NCBI RefSeq assembly: GCF_900176145.1
Contig: NZ_FWWY01000001.1
Location: 1,783,819-1,847,818, forward strand
Length of the DNA: 64,000 nucleotides
Source of the DNA: Sulfobacillus thermosulfidooxidans DSM 9293
GTDB taxonomy: Bacteria; Bacillota; Sulfobacillia; Sulfobacillales; Sulfobacillaceae
Reading direction: 5' to 3'
The notes under the pieces were generated by a model, which was given only the letters and a program-made list of their open reading frames with translations, ran no database searches and was not told the DNA's origin. Positions 53,207 through 61,583 of this stretch are shown in pieces; positions within the stretch are counted from its first letter, which is position 1, and each line of letters begins with the position of its first letter. The position numbers were made by a program, and so were the translations under genes.

Positions 53207-54100
53207 GTGTTAACTAAAGATACTTTGAAATTTGCGGGATTGGTCATTGCGACAACCGCCCTGATGGGGTCCTCGTTTGCCATTGGGAAAATAGGGTTGC
53301 AGTTCATTTCTCCTTTTTTATTGGTAGCGGTACGTTTTTTGATCGCCGGCATTGTCATGGCAATAATCGTGCGCCATCGCCCATTGCCACAGCACATAGG
53401 AGACTGGGTGCGCGTGGGGATTATTGGCCTATTTCAAACGGCTGGCGTGATGGGAATGATTTTTTTAAGTTTAGAGACAATCTCCGCAGGCGAGTCGTCG
53501 ATTCTCACGTTCGTTAACCCGCTGTTAGTGGTCATCTTAGCGACGATTTTTACCAAAGCCCGCTACACATTACGGCAATACCTGGGGGTCCTTTTAGGAT
53601 TTTTCGGGGTCGTGGTGACCTTGGGAGGAAATTTCTCTATTCATATGGGCGTGGTCTATGGTTTTACTGGAGCTTTGTCGTGGGCGATTGCCACTCTTTT
53701 GATAAAGCGCTGGGGAGCACGCTTTGACATTTGGATTTTAACGGCCTATCAGATGATGATTGGCGGATTGATCTTGATGATTGCCGCTGTCAATTTGGAG
53801 ACTCCGCGCTTTGTGGTAAACATGGAATCCATTGTCATCGTATTGTGGTTAGCCCTTATGGCTTCCGTTGTCCAATTTGGGATTTGGTTTTATTTACTTC
53901 ATCATAACGATCCCGGAAAAGTGAGCGCGTTTTTGTTTTTGGCCCCATTTTTCGGTGTGCTATTCGGATGGCTCCTGCTACATGAGATAATCACACAGAC
54001 CGTGATGGTTGGAGGTCTATTGATTATTGGCGGGATTATCTTGGTCAATTGGCCCACGCGCACTTTTCCGGTCCATGCGGTGAAAAACTGCCCGGATTAA
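53207..54100 (+). CDS. EamA/DMT-family transporter
   Basis: This protein of 297 residues has ten hydrophobic segments and two EamA repeats: GLVIATTALMGSSFAIGKIG at the start of repeat 1, and VVYGFTGALSWAIATLLIKR at the start of repeat 2. The E-x-L/P ending of each repeat (here SILTFVNPLLVVIL and FLFLAPFFGVLFGW) is typical. It probably exports a metabolite. I chose GTG 53207 with GGGAGG upstream; a TTG at 53189 is in frame. A strong hairpin follows its stop. Confidence 0.9.
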   Translation: MLTKDTLKFAGLVIATTALMGSSFAIGKIGLQFISPFLLVAVRFLIAGIVMAIIVRHRPLPQHIGDWVRVGIIGLFQTAGVMGMIFLSLETISAGESSILTFVNPLLVVILATIFTKARYTLRQYLGVLLGFFGVVVTLGGNFSIHMGVVYGFTGALSWAIATLLIKRWGARFDIWILTAYQMMIGGLILMIAAVNLETPRFVVNMESIVIVLWLALMASVVQFGIWFYLLHHNDPGKVSAFLFLAPFFGVLFGWLLLHEIITQTVMVGGLLIIGGIILVNWPTRTFPVHAVKNCPD

Positions 54101-54144
54101 AGCGCTTACCTATGTGATTTGTTAGCATTGTGGCTTGATAAGAG

Positions 54145-54176
54145 ATTGCCCCGGTTCTTTTCGGAACCGGGGCAAT
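54145..54176. terminator. Hairpin terminator between the EamA gene and sor
   Basis: ATTGCCCCGGTTC (54145-54157) pairs perfectly with GAACCGGGGCAAT (54164-54176) around a 6-base loop. It separates two convergent genes and could stop transcription from both sides, although only short T stretches follow. Confidence 0.75.
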
Positions 54177-54201
54177 TTCCAATGATAAAGATATGAAGAT
54201 A

Positions 54202-55122
54202 TTACGAGTGCAAATACTCCCGCCATGACGTGTCTTCCATCATCGGGCTCCACAAGGTGACATAAGGTCCTCTGATTAATGTCTTTAATACCTTGTCATG
54301 CTGGGCTCGGTAGCGCGTATTCACCACAACCCGGGAAATGCCGAATTGAGCCGTGGCGAGATCTTGCCACTCCATGTGAACGACGTATTCCTTGGGTGTC
54401 GGGGCTGCTTGTAATGTTTCAAAGTTTCCTGATTGCGCACGCGGCGGGTAATCACCTAGGGTTTGCAAGGCTTGATGAATCCCTTCGGGTGTGAGCTGCA
54501 AACTGCCGATGGCGGATGCGCCAATTTGTTTCAAAACCATATAGCCAAGGAATCCTGGGGCCTTCTTAAACATTTGCATGAGATCTTCAATGGCGGATTC
54601 GAAGGCATTCTCCATGCCAGGAATAATGGTGTGCTCAGATGCGGCAATGACACGTTGGCCATAGGGCATAGATACTGGCGGGACAGGTTGTCCGGCCATA
54701 AATTGGCTGCCTAATGTCGCGGGCACATCTGTTAACGCCATATTGTCTGGTAAATCACTGCTAACGATTTCATAGATTGGTTCCCATGGACCCTCAATGA
54801 CCATGCCCAAACAACTGGAACACAGCCGGAAAATCGAATCAAACTGCTGTACGTGCATCTCTTCATGATCTTCCCACCGCTTCCACATGGTGTACTGGCG
54901 AATGCCTAAGGGATTGAGGGTTTGACGCATGTCCATTTCGGCACCGCCGTACCGTCCACCCATTGGGAAAACCCCGATTTGCACATGGTTTTGGAATCCT
55001 ACAAATCCGGAATGGTTGGCCGTGACCATACAAACCTTGGGACCTACTGATTCAAATAGCCGAAAAGAATCAGGGTGATTCGCAACTTTCGCACTGTTAA
55101 TCGCAATATAAGGTTTTGGCAT
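54202..55122 (-). CDS. sor: Sulfur oxygenase reductase
   Basis: SOR disproportionates elemental sulfur with oxygen into sulfite, thiosulfate and sulfide in the cytoplasm, without external cofactors. The 306-residue protein matches archaeal SOR over its full length and keeps the key residues in register: Cys31 (VGPKVCMV), iron ligands His86 and His90 (WEDHEEMH) and Glu114 (GPWEPIYE), and Cys101/Cys104 (RLCSSC). The ending WREYL is also typical. It assembles as a 24-subunit hollow sphere in characterised cases. ATG 55122 has GGAGGGA upstream; the open frame continues to 55437, but that extension is not SOR-like. It diverges from the hydrogenase genes. Confidence 0.96.
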   Translation of the reverse strand: MPKPYIAINSAKVANHPDSFRLFESVGPKVCMVTANHSGFVGFQNHVQIGVFPMGGRYGGAEMDMRQTLNPLGIRQYTMWKRWEDHEEMHVQQFDSIFRLCSSCLGMVIEGPWEPIYEIVSSDLPDNMALTDVPATLGSQFMAGQPVPPVSMPYGQRVIAASEHTIIPGMENAFESAIEDLMQMFKKAPGFLGYMVLKQIGASAIGSLQLTPEGIHQALQTLGDYPPRAQSGNFETLQAAPTPKEYVVHMEWQDLATAQFGISRVVVNTRYRAQHDKVLKTLIRGPYVTLWSPMMEDTSWREYLHS

Positions 55123-55691
55123 TTGGCGTTCTCCCTCCGTATTTTGTGAAGTTGGGTCTAAACCCGAGTACAGTGTTGATCGACTATAGTATCTAGACAA
55201 TATCTCATAAGTATTTAAATGTTTAAAATGATGAACAGTAGTGAAACACATAAATTCAATTAGGATTAGGATAAAAGGATGATGTGGGCGCAAAATCGTC
55301 TGTTGGTGCTGATGAGAGCGCTTTGGGAGATCCCGGTGGGGACGATGATGGGGCATGGTGCAGCCAGAACGACAAACAAAACCAAGAACAGTGCGAAAGT
55401 TTTTAAAGAAGCGTGGAAATTTGGTATAAAACGACAACCGCTTTTGGAGAGATAAAAAAGAGCTATGTACAGGGAAGGGAAAGGATCACGGGCCGGCTTA
55501 AGGCACATGAGCAAGTTGTCAGACTTTGAAATTGTGGAGGATTAAGAAAAATAATGGTGTGATGAAAAAGGCGACGGTTGTCGTTTTTACTGGACTGATC
55601 AAGGAGCAAGACAAGCGACATATAATTCGAGATAACTAATTCATAGAAATTGAGATGAAACATAAAAAATATAGAAAATTATATCAAACAG

Positions 55692-55721
55692 TTGATATTA
55701 CGTCGTGTATAAGTTTATATT
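55692..55721 (+). promoter_or_regulatory. Candidate promoter of the hydrogenase operon
   Basis: TTGATA at 55692-55697 and TATATT at 55716-55721 are separated by 18 bp; each matches the sigma-A consensus at 5 of 6 positions. The hydrogenase start codon is 121 bp downstream, leaving a long leader. Confidence 0.5.
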
Positions 55722-55729
55722 AGTTTTAA

Positions 55730-55772
55730 CGGATCTGCTAGATAAGTTTAACTAGCATGAATTAAGGATCCG
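55730..55772. promoter_or_regulatory. Nested inverted repeats in the hydrogenase leader
   Basis: CGGATC near 55730 and GATCCG near 55767 enclose an inner pair, TGCTAG (55736-55741) and CTAGCA (55752-55757). They lie just downstream of the candidate promoter. They could be an operator or a structured leader. Confidence 0.45.
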
Positions 55773-55842
55773 GTTATGTAAATACAATCACTTCGCTTAA
55801 TCCCGTTTTCGTTGACTTTAACAAAACAAGGGGGGACTTTTT

Positions 55843-56859
55843 GTGCCCGATCCGATAGTCCATGTGATATGGATTAATGCAGGACTGAGCTGTGATGGTG
55901 ATTCCGTGGGTTTAACCGCGGCCACTCAGCCCAGCGTGGAAGATTTAGCACTGGGATATTTGCCGGGTGTGCCCAATGTTCGCTTTCACTGGCCCTTAGT
56001 CGATTATGACAATGGGGATGAACTCATGGCGTGGTGGTGGAAAGCCGCGAACGGTGAGCTCGATCCCTTTGTGTTAGTGGTTGAAGGCTCCATTCCCAAT
56101 GAGAAGATTCATGCCGAAGGATATTGGGCGGCCATGGGGAATAATCCCGAAACGGGTCAACCGATGACGACGAATGAATGGATTGACAAGTTGGCACCCA
56201 AAGCCTGGGCGGTTTTGGCCGCGGGAACCTGTGCCAGTTATGGCGGCATCCATGCTATGCAAGGCAATCCGACCGGTGCGATGGGAATTGCGGATTATTT
56301 GGGATGGAATTGGCGCTCTAAGGCTGGCGTTCCCATTGTGTGTGTGCCAGGCTGCCCCATCCAACCTGATAACCTCTCGGAAACGATTCTCTACCTCCTC
56401 TATCAAGCCGCAGGATCTGCTCCAATGATTCCCCTCGATGATCAATTACGGCCACAATGGCTGTTTGGACGAACGGTCCATCAAGGCTGTGACCGCGCGG
56501 GCTATTATGAGCAAGCTGACTTTGCGGCCGAATACGGTTCCCCCAAATGCATTGTCAAACTCGGATGTTGGGGACCCGTTGTCAATTGCAACGTGCCTAA
56601 ACGCGGATGGATGGCGGGCATTGGAGGTTGTCCCAATGTCGGAGGAATCTGCATCGGTTGTACCATGCCGGGTTTCCCGGATAAGTTTATGCCCTTCATG
56701 GATGAACCGCCCGGAGGCAAGATGTCGTCATCGGTCATCTCCCTCTACGGGAAATTATTCCGCAATTTGCGTTCTGTCACCAATGACACTTTAAATCATG
56801 AACCGTCTTGGCGACATGCTCGGGCTGAACTGACGACGGGATATCAAAAAGTATGGTAA
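55843..56859 (+). CDS. hhyS: [NiFe] hydrogenase small subunit, group 1h (actinobacterial-type)
   Basis: This 338-residue protein carries the electron-transfer clusters of an uptake hydrogenase. Visible ligand regions are LSCDGDSVGLTAATQPS, GTCASYGGIHAM, VCVPGCPIQPDNL, HQGCDRAGYYEQ, KLGCWGPVVNCNVPKRGW and GGICIGCTMPGFPDKFM. These wordings, especially CDGDS and the PGFPDKFMPF ending, are typical of group 1h enzymes, which oxidise hydrogen at atmospheric levels and tolerate oxygen. There is no Tat signal, so the enzyme should stay on the cytoplasmic side. GTG 55843 follows AAGGGGGGAC. The large subunit follows after 19 bp. Confidence 0.92.
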   Translation: MPDPIVHVIWINAGLSCDGDSVGLTAATQPSVEDLALGYLPGVPNVRFHWPLVDYDNGDELMAWWWKAANGELDPFVLVVEGSIPNEKIHAEGYWAAMGNNPETGQPMTTNEWIDKLAPKAWAVLAAGTCASYGGIHAMQGNPTGAMGIADYLGWNWRSKAGVPIVCVPGCPIQPDNLSETILYLLYQAAGSAPMIPLDDQLRPQWLFGRTVHQGCDRAGYYEQADFAAEYGSPKCIVKLGCWGPVVNCNVPKRGWMAGIGGCPNVGGICIGCTMPGFPDKFMPFMDEPPGGKMSSSVISLYGKLFRNLRSVTNDTLNHEPSWRHARAELTTGYQKVW

Positions 56860-56878
56860 TTGAAGGGAGGACAATGTT

Positions 56879-58690
56879 TTGGCTACAACGGAAGACAAAG
56901 TAAGCAGTCAGCAGGCCACAAATAACTCGAAACTTGTCGAAATGGCATGGGATCCGATTACGCGAATTGTGGGCAGCTTAGGGATTTATACCAAAATCGA
57001 CTTTGAGAATCGTGAAGTGGTGGAATGTCATAGTACCTCGTCGATTTTTCGGGGTTATAGCATTTTCATGAAAGGCAAGGATCCCCGCGATGCGCATTTT
57101 ATCACCAGCCGTATTTGTGGTATTTGTGGGGACAACCATGCCACTTGCGCCGTCTATGCGCAAAATATGGCTTTCGGTGTCAAACCCCCATCGCTTGCTG
57201 AGTGGATTATCAATCTCGGTGAAGCGGCAGAATACATGTTTGACCACAATATCTTCCAAGAAAACTTGGTGGGTGTCGATTTTTGCGAGCAAATGGTGCG
57301 GGAAACCAATCCGAGCGTTTGGGCAAAAGCCCAAAAAACATCCGCTCCGCACGCGGACATTCACGGATACAAAACTATTGCCGACATTATGACGGCTCTT
57401 AATCCCTTTACCGGTGAGTTATACCGCGAGGCACTTCAGGTAAGTCGGTATACTCGGGAGATGTTTATCTTAATGGAAGGTCGGCATGTCCATCCGTCCA
57501 CGTTGTATCCCGGTGGTGTGGGGACTGTGCCGACCATCCAGTTATTTACCGACTACATGACGAGACTCATGAAATACATCGATTTCATGAAGAAAATGGT
57601 TCCTCTGCACGACGATCTCTTTGACTTTTTCTACGAGGCATTGCCCGGCTATGAGGCAGTCGGTCAACGCCGGATTTTGCTAGGCTGTTGGGGCTCCTTC
57701 CAAGATCCCAATGCCTGCGATTACGATTATAAGCACATGACCGACTGGGGCCGCAAGATGTTTGTGACGCCCGGAATTGTGGTCGACGGCAAGTTGATTA
57801 CCACAGATTTGGTCGAAATTAATCTGGGGATGCGCATTTTGTTGGGCTCTTCCTATTATGGCAGCTGGGAAAACGAAGAGCGCTTTGTGACCCATGATCC
57901 GTTAGGAAATCCTGTCGATAAAAATCACCCGTGGAACCAAACGACGATTCCCAAGCCGCAAAAACGCGACTTTAACAAGAACTACAGCTGGGTGATGTCC
58001 CCCCGGTGGTATGACAAATCTTCGGGAGATCATCTGGCATTAGACACAGGAGGCGGCGCCATTGCTCGCTTATGGGCCACAGCCTTGGCGGGATTGGTTG
58101 ACATGGGCACGGTGAAGGCGACCGGTCACTCGGTGCAGATTAATTTCCCCAAAACCGCGTCGTTTGGTGAAATGCAGCTCGAATGGAAGATTCCACAGTG
58201 GAGCAATGCGATTGAGCGTGACCGGGCCCGCACGTATTTCCAGGCCTATGCGGCAGCGGCTGCACTATACTTCTTAGACCAAGCCATCGCCGAAGTCCGG
58301 GCTGGTCACACTACAGTATGGGAACCCTTCAAAGTACCGGAAGAGGCTATTGGGTGTGGGTTCCATGAAGCCGTGCGCGGTGTCTTGTCGCACCATGTCG
58401 TCATCCGCGATGGAAAAATTGCGAACTACCATCCTTACCCCCCCACTCCGTGGAATGCGAATCCTCGGGACATTTATGGCACTCCGGGACCGTATGAAGA
58501 TGCTGTCCAAGGAACGCCAATTTTCGAAGAAAATGGTCCGGACTCGTTTAAAGGGATTGATATTATGCGTGCTGTGCGGAGTTTTGATCCCTGTTTGCCC
58601 TGTGGGGTGCATATGTATGTCGGCAACGGTAAAACCGTTGAAGTGAATCATTCGCCTACCTATGGAGTGGGTTGTGCCCCGGGAGAATAA
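56879..58690 (+). CDS. hhyL: [NiFe] hydrogenase large subunit, group 1h
   Basis: This 603-residue protein holds the Ni-Fe(CN)2CO site. The two ligand motifs are SRICGICGDNHATC near residue 80 and DPCLPCGVHMYVG near the C-terminus. Maturation normally removes the residues after the final His, here about 25 residues ending in GCAPGE, so a HyaD/HycI-type protease is needed; none is seen in this window. Start TTG 56879 has GAAGGGAGG about 10 bp upstream. A small hairpin (TAAAATCCC/GGGATTTTA, 58688-58708) begins at its stop codon. Confidence 0.94.
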   Translation: MATTEDKVSSQQATNNSKLVEMAWDPITRIVGSLGIYTKIDFENREVVECHSTSSIFRGYSIFMKGKDPRDAHFITSRICGICGDNHATCAVYAQNMAFGVKPPSLAEWIINLGEAAEYMFDHNIFQENLVGVDFCEQMVRETNPSVWAKAQKTSAPHADIHGYKTIADIMTALNPFTGELYREALQVSRYTREMFILMEGRHVHPSTLYPGGVGTVPTIQLFTDYMTRLMKYIDFMKKMVPLHDDLFDFFYEALPGYEAVGQRRILLGCWGSFQDPNACDYDYKHMTDWGRKMFVTPGIVVDGKLITTDLVEINLGMRILLGSSYYGSWENEERFVTHDPLGNPVDKNHPWNQTTIPKPQKRDFNKNYSWVMSPRWYDKSSGDHLALDTGGGAIARLWATALAGLVDMGTVKATGHSVQINFPKTASFGEMQLEWKIPQWSNAIERDRARTYFQAYAAAAALYFLDQAIAEVRAGHTTVWEPFKVPEEAIGCGFHEAVRGVLSHHVVIRDGKIANYHPYPPTPWNANPRDIYGTPGPYEDAVQGTPIFEENGPDSFKGIDIMRAVRSFDPCLPCGVHMYVGNGKTVEVNHSPTYGVGCAPGE

Positions 58691-58708
58691 AATCCCAGAG
58701 GGATTTTA
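58688..58708 (+). other. 9-bp hairpin at the end of the hydrogenase large-subunit gene
   Basis: TAAAATCCC and GGGATTTTA pair perfectly around an AGA loop. The first arm includes the stop codon. No T-run follows, so I read it as an mRNA processing or stability element between structural and maturation genes rather than a terminator. Confidence 0.45.
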
Positions 58709-58770
58709 ACGGTGAGCCCAAATGGTGAGGAGAAACCCTAGGGACATATCACGCAGAAGGAGGTGCGCAC

Positions 58771-58884
58771 ATGATCCAAATGATGTTCACGCTCGCATTT
58801 TTAGCGCTCGTGATATGGCTGGGAAAACTCATTTTGCAGTCGTTGCCGGATATGCAGCGTTATGTGCGAATGAGGAATATGTAA
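58771..58884 (+). CDS. 37-residue single-span membrane protein in the hydrogenase operon
   Basis: GAAGGAGGT precedes ATG 58771. The product has a hydrophobic N-terminal helix (FTLAFLALVIWLGKLIL) and a short basic tail, SLPDMQRYVRMRNM. Small one-helix proteins with a similar P-D-x-x-R-Y-x-R-x-R-x-M ending occur in actinobacteria, and I recall them near such hydrogenase genes, but I cannot verify this here. It could anchor the soluble hydrogenase to the membrane or link it to quinone reduction. Its size makes it easy to miss in automated annotation. Confidence 0.7.
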   Translation: MIQMMFTLAFLALVIWLGKLILQSLPDMQRYVRMRNM

Positions 58885-58926
58885 GGTTGTGAGGGTTGTC
58901 AAAGGCGGAGTTACGGAGGCGGGGCA

Positions 58927-61281
58927 ATGGAAGCATATCCCGAAGATCGCTGCATTGAAAGGCGGCATCTACGCATTAAAGGATTTGTTCAAGGCGTCGG
59001 ATTTCGGCCGTTTGTCTACCGGGAAGCTCAACACTTGGGACTTACCGGCTGGATTTACAATGATCATCAAGGGGTAAGTATTGAAGTTCAGGGGCCCTTA
59101 TGGGCACTCGAGCGTTTCCACGACCACTTGCTTTCCAAGACTCCGCCTTTAGCCCGTATTGACCAGATTGAGGAAGAGCGTGTCGCGATTTTGGTTGACG
59201 AAAAAGATTTTGTCATCCAGAAGAGCCTGCAAGGCAAAGACCCTGCCGCACTGGTGCGACCTGATGCCTGTGTGTGTGAAGAGTGTCTTGAGGAGATGCA
59301 TAATCCGAAAGATCGTCGTTACCGCTATCCTTTTATCAACTGCACGAATTGCGGACCTCGCTACACCATTATTCAAGGCGTTCCGTATGACCGGGCAATG
59401 ACCACAATGGCCCGTTTTGTGATGTGTCCGGATTGCCAACGTGAATATGACGATCCCTTGGATCGTCGCTTTCATGCCCAACCCAATGCCTGTCCACAGT
59501 GTGGTCCCCAAGTGTACTTTGAAAGAGGAAATGAAATCTCTCAAAATCCGTTTCACTTATGGACCGAGGCCATTTTGTCTGGCCAAATTGTTGCGGTTAA
59601 GGGATTAGGAGGCTACCACTTAGCCTGTAATCCTTTTGATGATCAGGCGGTAAAGCGTTTACGCCAGCTAAAGCGGCGTTCTGGGAAACCCTTCGCCGTG
59701 ATGTCCAAAGATCTTGAAGCGGTTCAGCAGTTATGCTATGTGAGCGGTAAAGAAAAAGCGTTATTAGAGTCCACCGAACGACCTATTGTCTTATTGACCC
59801 GCTTGCGTTCCGGGATTTTAAGCTCACAGGTGGCTGGCTTGTACCGCACTTTAGGGGTTATGCTTCCTTACACCCCCCTGCATGTCTTGTTGTTAGAAGC
59901 TTTACAAGACGCGTTGCCTTTACCCGTGGTCGTGATGACAAGTGGCAATCTGAGTGATGAGCCTATTGTCACCGATAATGATGAAGCCAAAGACATGCTA
60001 AAATCGGTGGCTGATGCCTTTGTCCATCATAATCGCCCAATTTACATCCGCTGTGACGATTCGATTGTCAAAATAGCTGCAGATAATCAGCCGCAACTCT
60101 TACGGCGTTCACGCGGATATGTGCCGGACATTATTGAAACGGCGCTGGAAGGTCCTCCACTTCTAGCCGTAGGCGGGGAACTCAAAAATACCTTTGCCTT
60201 TTATCAACAGGGGAAAGTCTATCTGAGTCATCATTTGGGTGATCTCGAGAATATGAAGGCTTATCAGGCCTTCCAAGAAGGCATTGCCCATTTCGAACGC
60301 CTTTATCATCTGAAAGCTGAATTCGTTGTGCATGATATGCATCCCGGCTATTTGTCGACGACCTTTGCCGAACAAATAGGGTTACCGACTTTGGCTGTGC
60401 AACATCATCATGCGCATGTTGCCAGTGTAATGATGGAGCATCACTTAGAGGGGCCAGTCATCGGTCTTGCTTTTGATGGTACGGGATATGGCCCGGACAA
60501 AACCATTTGGGGCGGTGAAGTACTACTCGCCACCTTATCCGGGTTTGAGCGCGTGGCTTCCTTAAAGCCCGTTCCTATGATTGGTGGGGACCGGGCGATT
60601 AAAGAACCGTGGCGCATGGCGTCAGCACTGCTCGCCCAAATCTTTTCCCGGGATAACTATCCAGAAGACCTCCCTTTAATTCAGAAGATTGGAGCGCCGT
60701 GGTGGCACATTGATGCGTTGGCCAGAAAAGTTGACTCCTCAATCTCTATCTTAACATCGAGCATGGGGCGTCTGTTTGATGCCGTGGCCGCGCTGATTGG
60801 ATTAACCCCTTTTGCCAGCTATGAAGGGGAAGCCGCGATTATGTGTGAAATGTTGGCGGGCGAAGGTAAGGCGTCCCCGTATCCCTATGAAATCCGAGAA
60901 GAAAGATCTGGATATTGGCAGATGGATCCAACACCTCTGATTAAAGATCTCCTAGCCGATATTTTTCGCGGGGAATCTCCTTCTGTCATGGCCTTGCGTT
61001 TTCATCATACGATTGCTGAGATGACAGCCTCTATGGCCTCTCTCGTCTACCGCCATTATGGCATCGATCACGTCGTGCTATCGGGTGGTGTATGGCAAAA
61101 TCAGCTCTTAACCCGCTTAACCTTAGACCAATTACATTCCAAGGGATTGAGAACTTTCCTCAATCACGTGGTTCCGCCCAATGACGGCGGATTGGCATTA
61201 GGACAAATTGGCATTGGGTGCAACATGGCTCAAGGATTAAAAAGTAATGAATTGCGCGATGTACAGAGGAGGAATGGGTGA
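58927..61281 (+). CDS. hypF: Carbamoyltransferase HypF (hydrogenase maturation)
   Basis: HypF makes the cyanide ligands of the [NiFe] site from carbamoyl phosphate and passes them to HypE. The 784-residue protein has the full order: acylphosphatase domain (GFVQGVGFRPFVYREAQHLG), two zinc-finger pairs (CVCEECLEEM, NCTNCGPRYT, MCPDCQREYDDPLDRRFHAQ, ACPQCG), YrdC-like domain (GLGGYHLACNPFDDQAVKRL), and the Kae1-like C-terminal domain (VQHHHAHVASVMMEHHLEG, LSGGVWQNQLLTRL). Its stop overlaps the hypC start. Start ATG 58927 follows GGAGGCGGGGC. Confidence 0.96.
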   Translation: MEAYPEDRCIERRHLRIKGFVQGVGFRPFVYREAQHLGLTGWIYNDHQGVSIEVQGPLWALERFHDHLLSKTPPLARIDQIEEERVAILVDEKDFVIQKSLQGKDPAALVRPDACVCEECLEEMHNPKDRRYRYPFINCTNCGPRYTIIQGVPYDRAMTTMARFVMCPDCQREYDDPLDRRFHAQPNACPQCGPQVYFERGNEISQNPFHLWTEAILSGQIVAVKGLGGYHLACNPFDDQAVKRLRQLKRRSGKPFAVMSKDLEAVQQLCYVSGKEKALLESTERPIVLLTRLRSGILSSQVAGLYRTLGVMLPYTPLHVLLLEALQDALPLPVVVMTSGNLSDEPIVTDNDEAKDMLKSVADAFVHHNRPIYIRCDDSIVKIAADNQPQLLRRSRGYVPDIIETALEGPPLLAVGGELKNTFAFYQQGKVYLSHHLGDLENMKAYQAFQEGIAHFERLYHLKAEFVVHDMHPGYLSTTFAEQIGLPTLAVQHHHAHVASVMMEHHLEGPVIGLAFDGTGYGPDKTIWGGEVLLATLSGFERVASLKPVPMIGGDRAIKEPWRMASALLAQIFSRDNYPEDLPLIQKIGAPWWHIDALARKVDSSISILTSSMGRLFDAVAALIGLTPFASYEGEAAIMCEMLAGEGKASPYPYEIREERSGYWQMDPTPLIKDLLADIFRGESPSVMALRFHHTIAEMTASMASLVYRHYGIDHVVLSGGVWQNQLLTRLTLDQLHSKGLRTFLNHVVPPNDGGLALGQIGIGCNMAQGLKSNELRDVQRRNG

Positions 61282-61553
61282 TGTGTTTAGCAATTCCCGG
61301 GCGGGTTACCGAGATTGTGGACCGAGAACGTGACATTGCCAAAGTAGATGTGACGGGGATTAAACGTAATGTCAGTATTACGCTGTTAAAGTCTTTAGGG
61401 ATTGAACCGGGAGACTGGGTTCTGGTTCACGTGGGATTTGCCATGAGCAAAATCGATGAGCAAGAGGCTCAAGAAACATTAGCCATGCTTCAAGAACTGG
61501 GCACGTCGCTCGATGATGAATTTGATTTGTGGGATACCTCTCAGATCGAATAG
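61281..61553 (+). CDS. hypC: Hydrogenase maturation chaperone HypC
   Basis: HypC carries the Fe(CN)2CO group with HypD and delivers it to the large subunit. The 90-residue protein starts MCLAIPGRVTEI; the N-terminal Cys after Met removal is essential, so ATG 61281 must be the start. GDWVLVHVGFAMSKIDEQEA is the conserved end of the beta barrel. AGAGGAGG lies upstream inside hypF. A second, divergent HypC-like protein is encoded at 62165. Confidence 0.95.
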   Translation: MCLAIPGRVTEIVDRERDIAKVDVTGIKRNVSITLLKSLGIEPGDWVLVHVGFAMSKIDEQEAQETLAMLQELGTSLDDEFDLWDTSQIE

Positions 61554-61583
61554 CTATCTAGACCTACAGCGTGAGGTGAGCTG

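Larger units (their letters stand above)
55123..55842. other. Divergent control region between sor and the hydrogenase genes
   Basis: No intact gene is visible in this 720-bp stretch. Both operons must be controlled from here. The right end contains a candidate promoter and nested inverted repeats (listed separately). Between about 55290 and 55640 the base composition is gene-like, yet all frames are interrupted by stops, so a decayed fragment is possible. Confidence 0.5.

Noticed and set aside
55123-55437. A possible 105-residue N-terminal extension of sulfur oxygenase reductase.
   Set aside because: ATG 55122 has a strong ribosome binding site and puts all active-site residues at the numbering of characterised enzymes; the extension is not SOR-like.
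56505-56738. Open frames antisense to the hydrogenase subunit genes.
   Set aside because: They overlap strongly conserved coding sequence and have no start signals.
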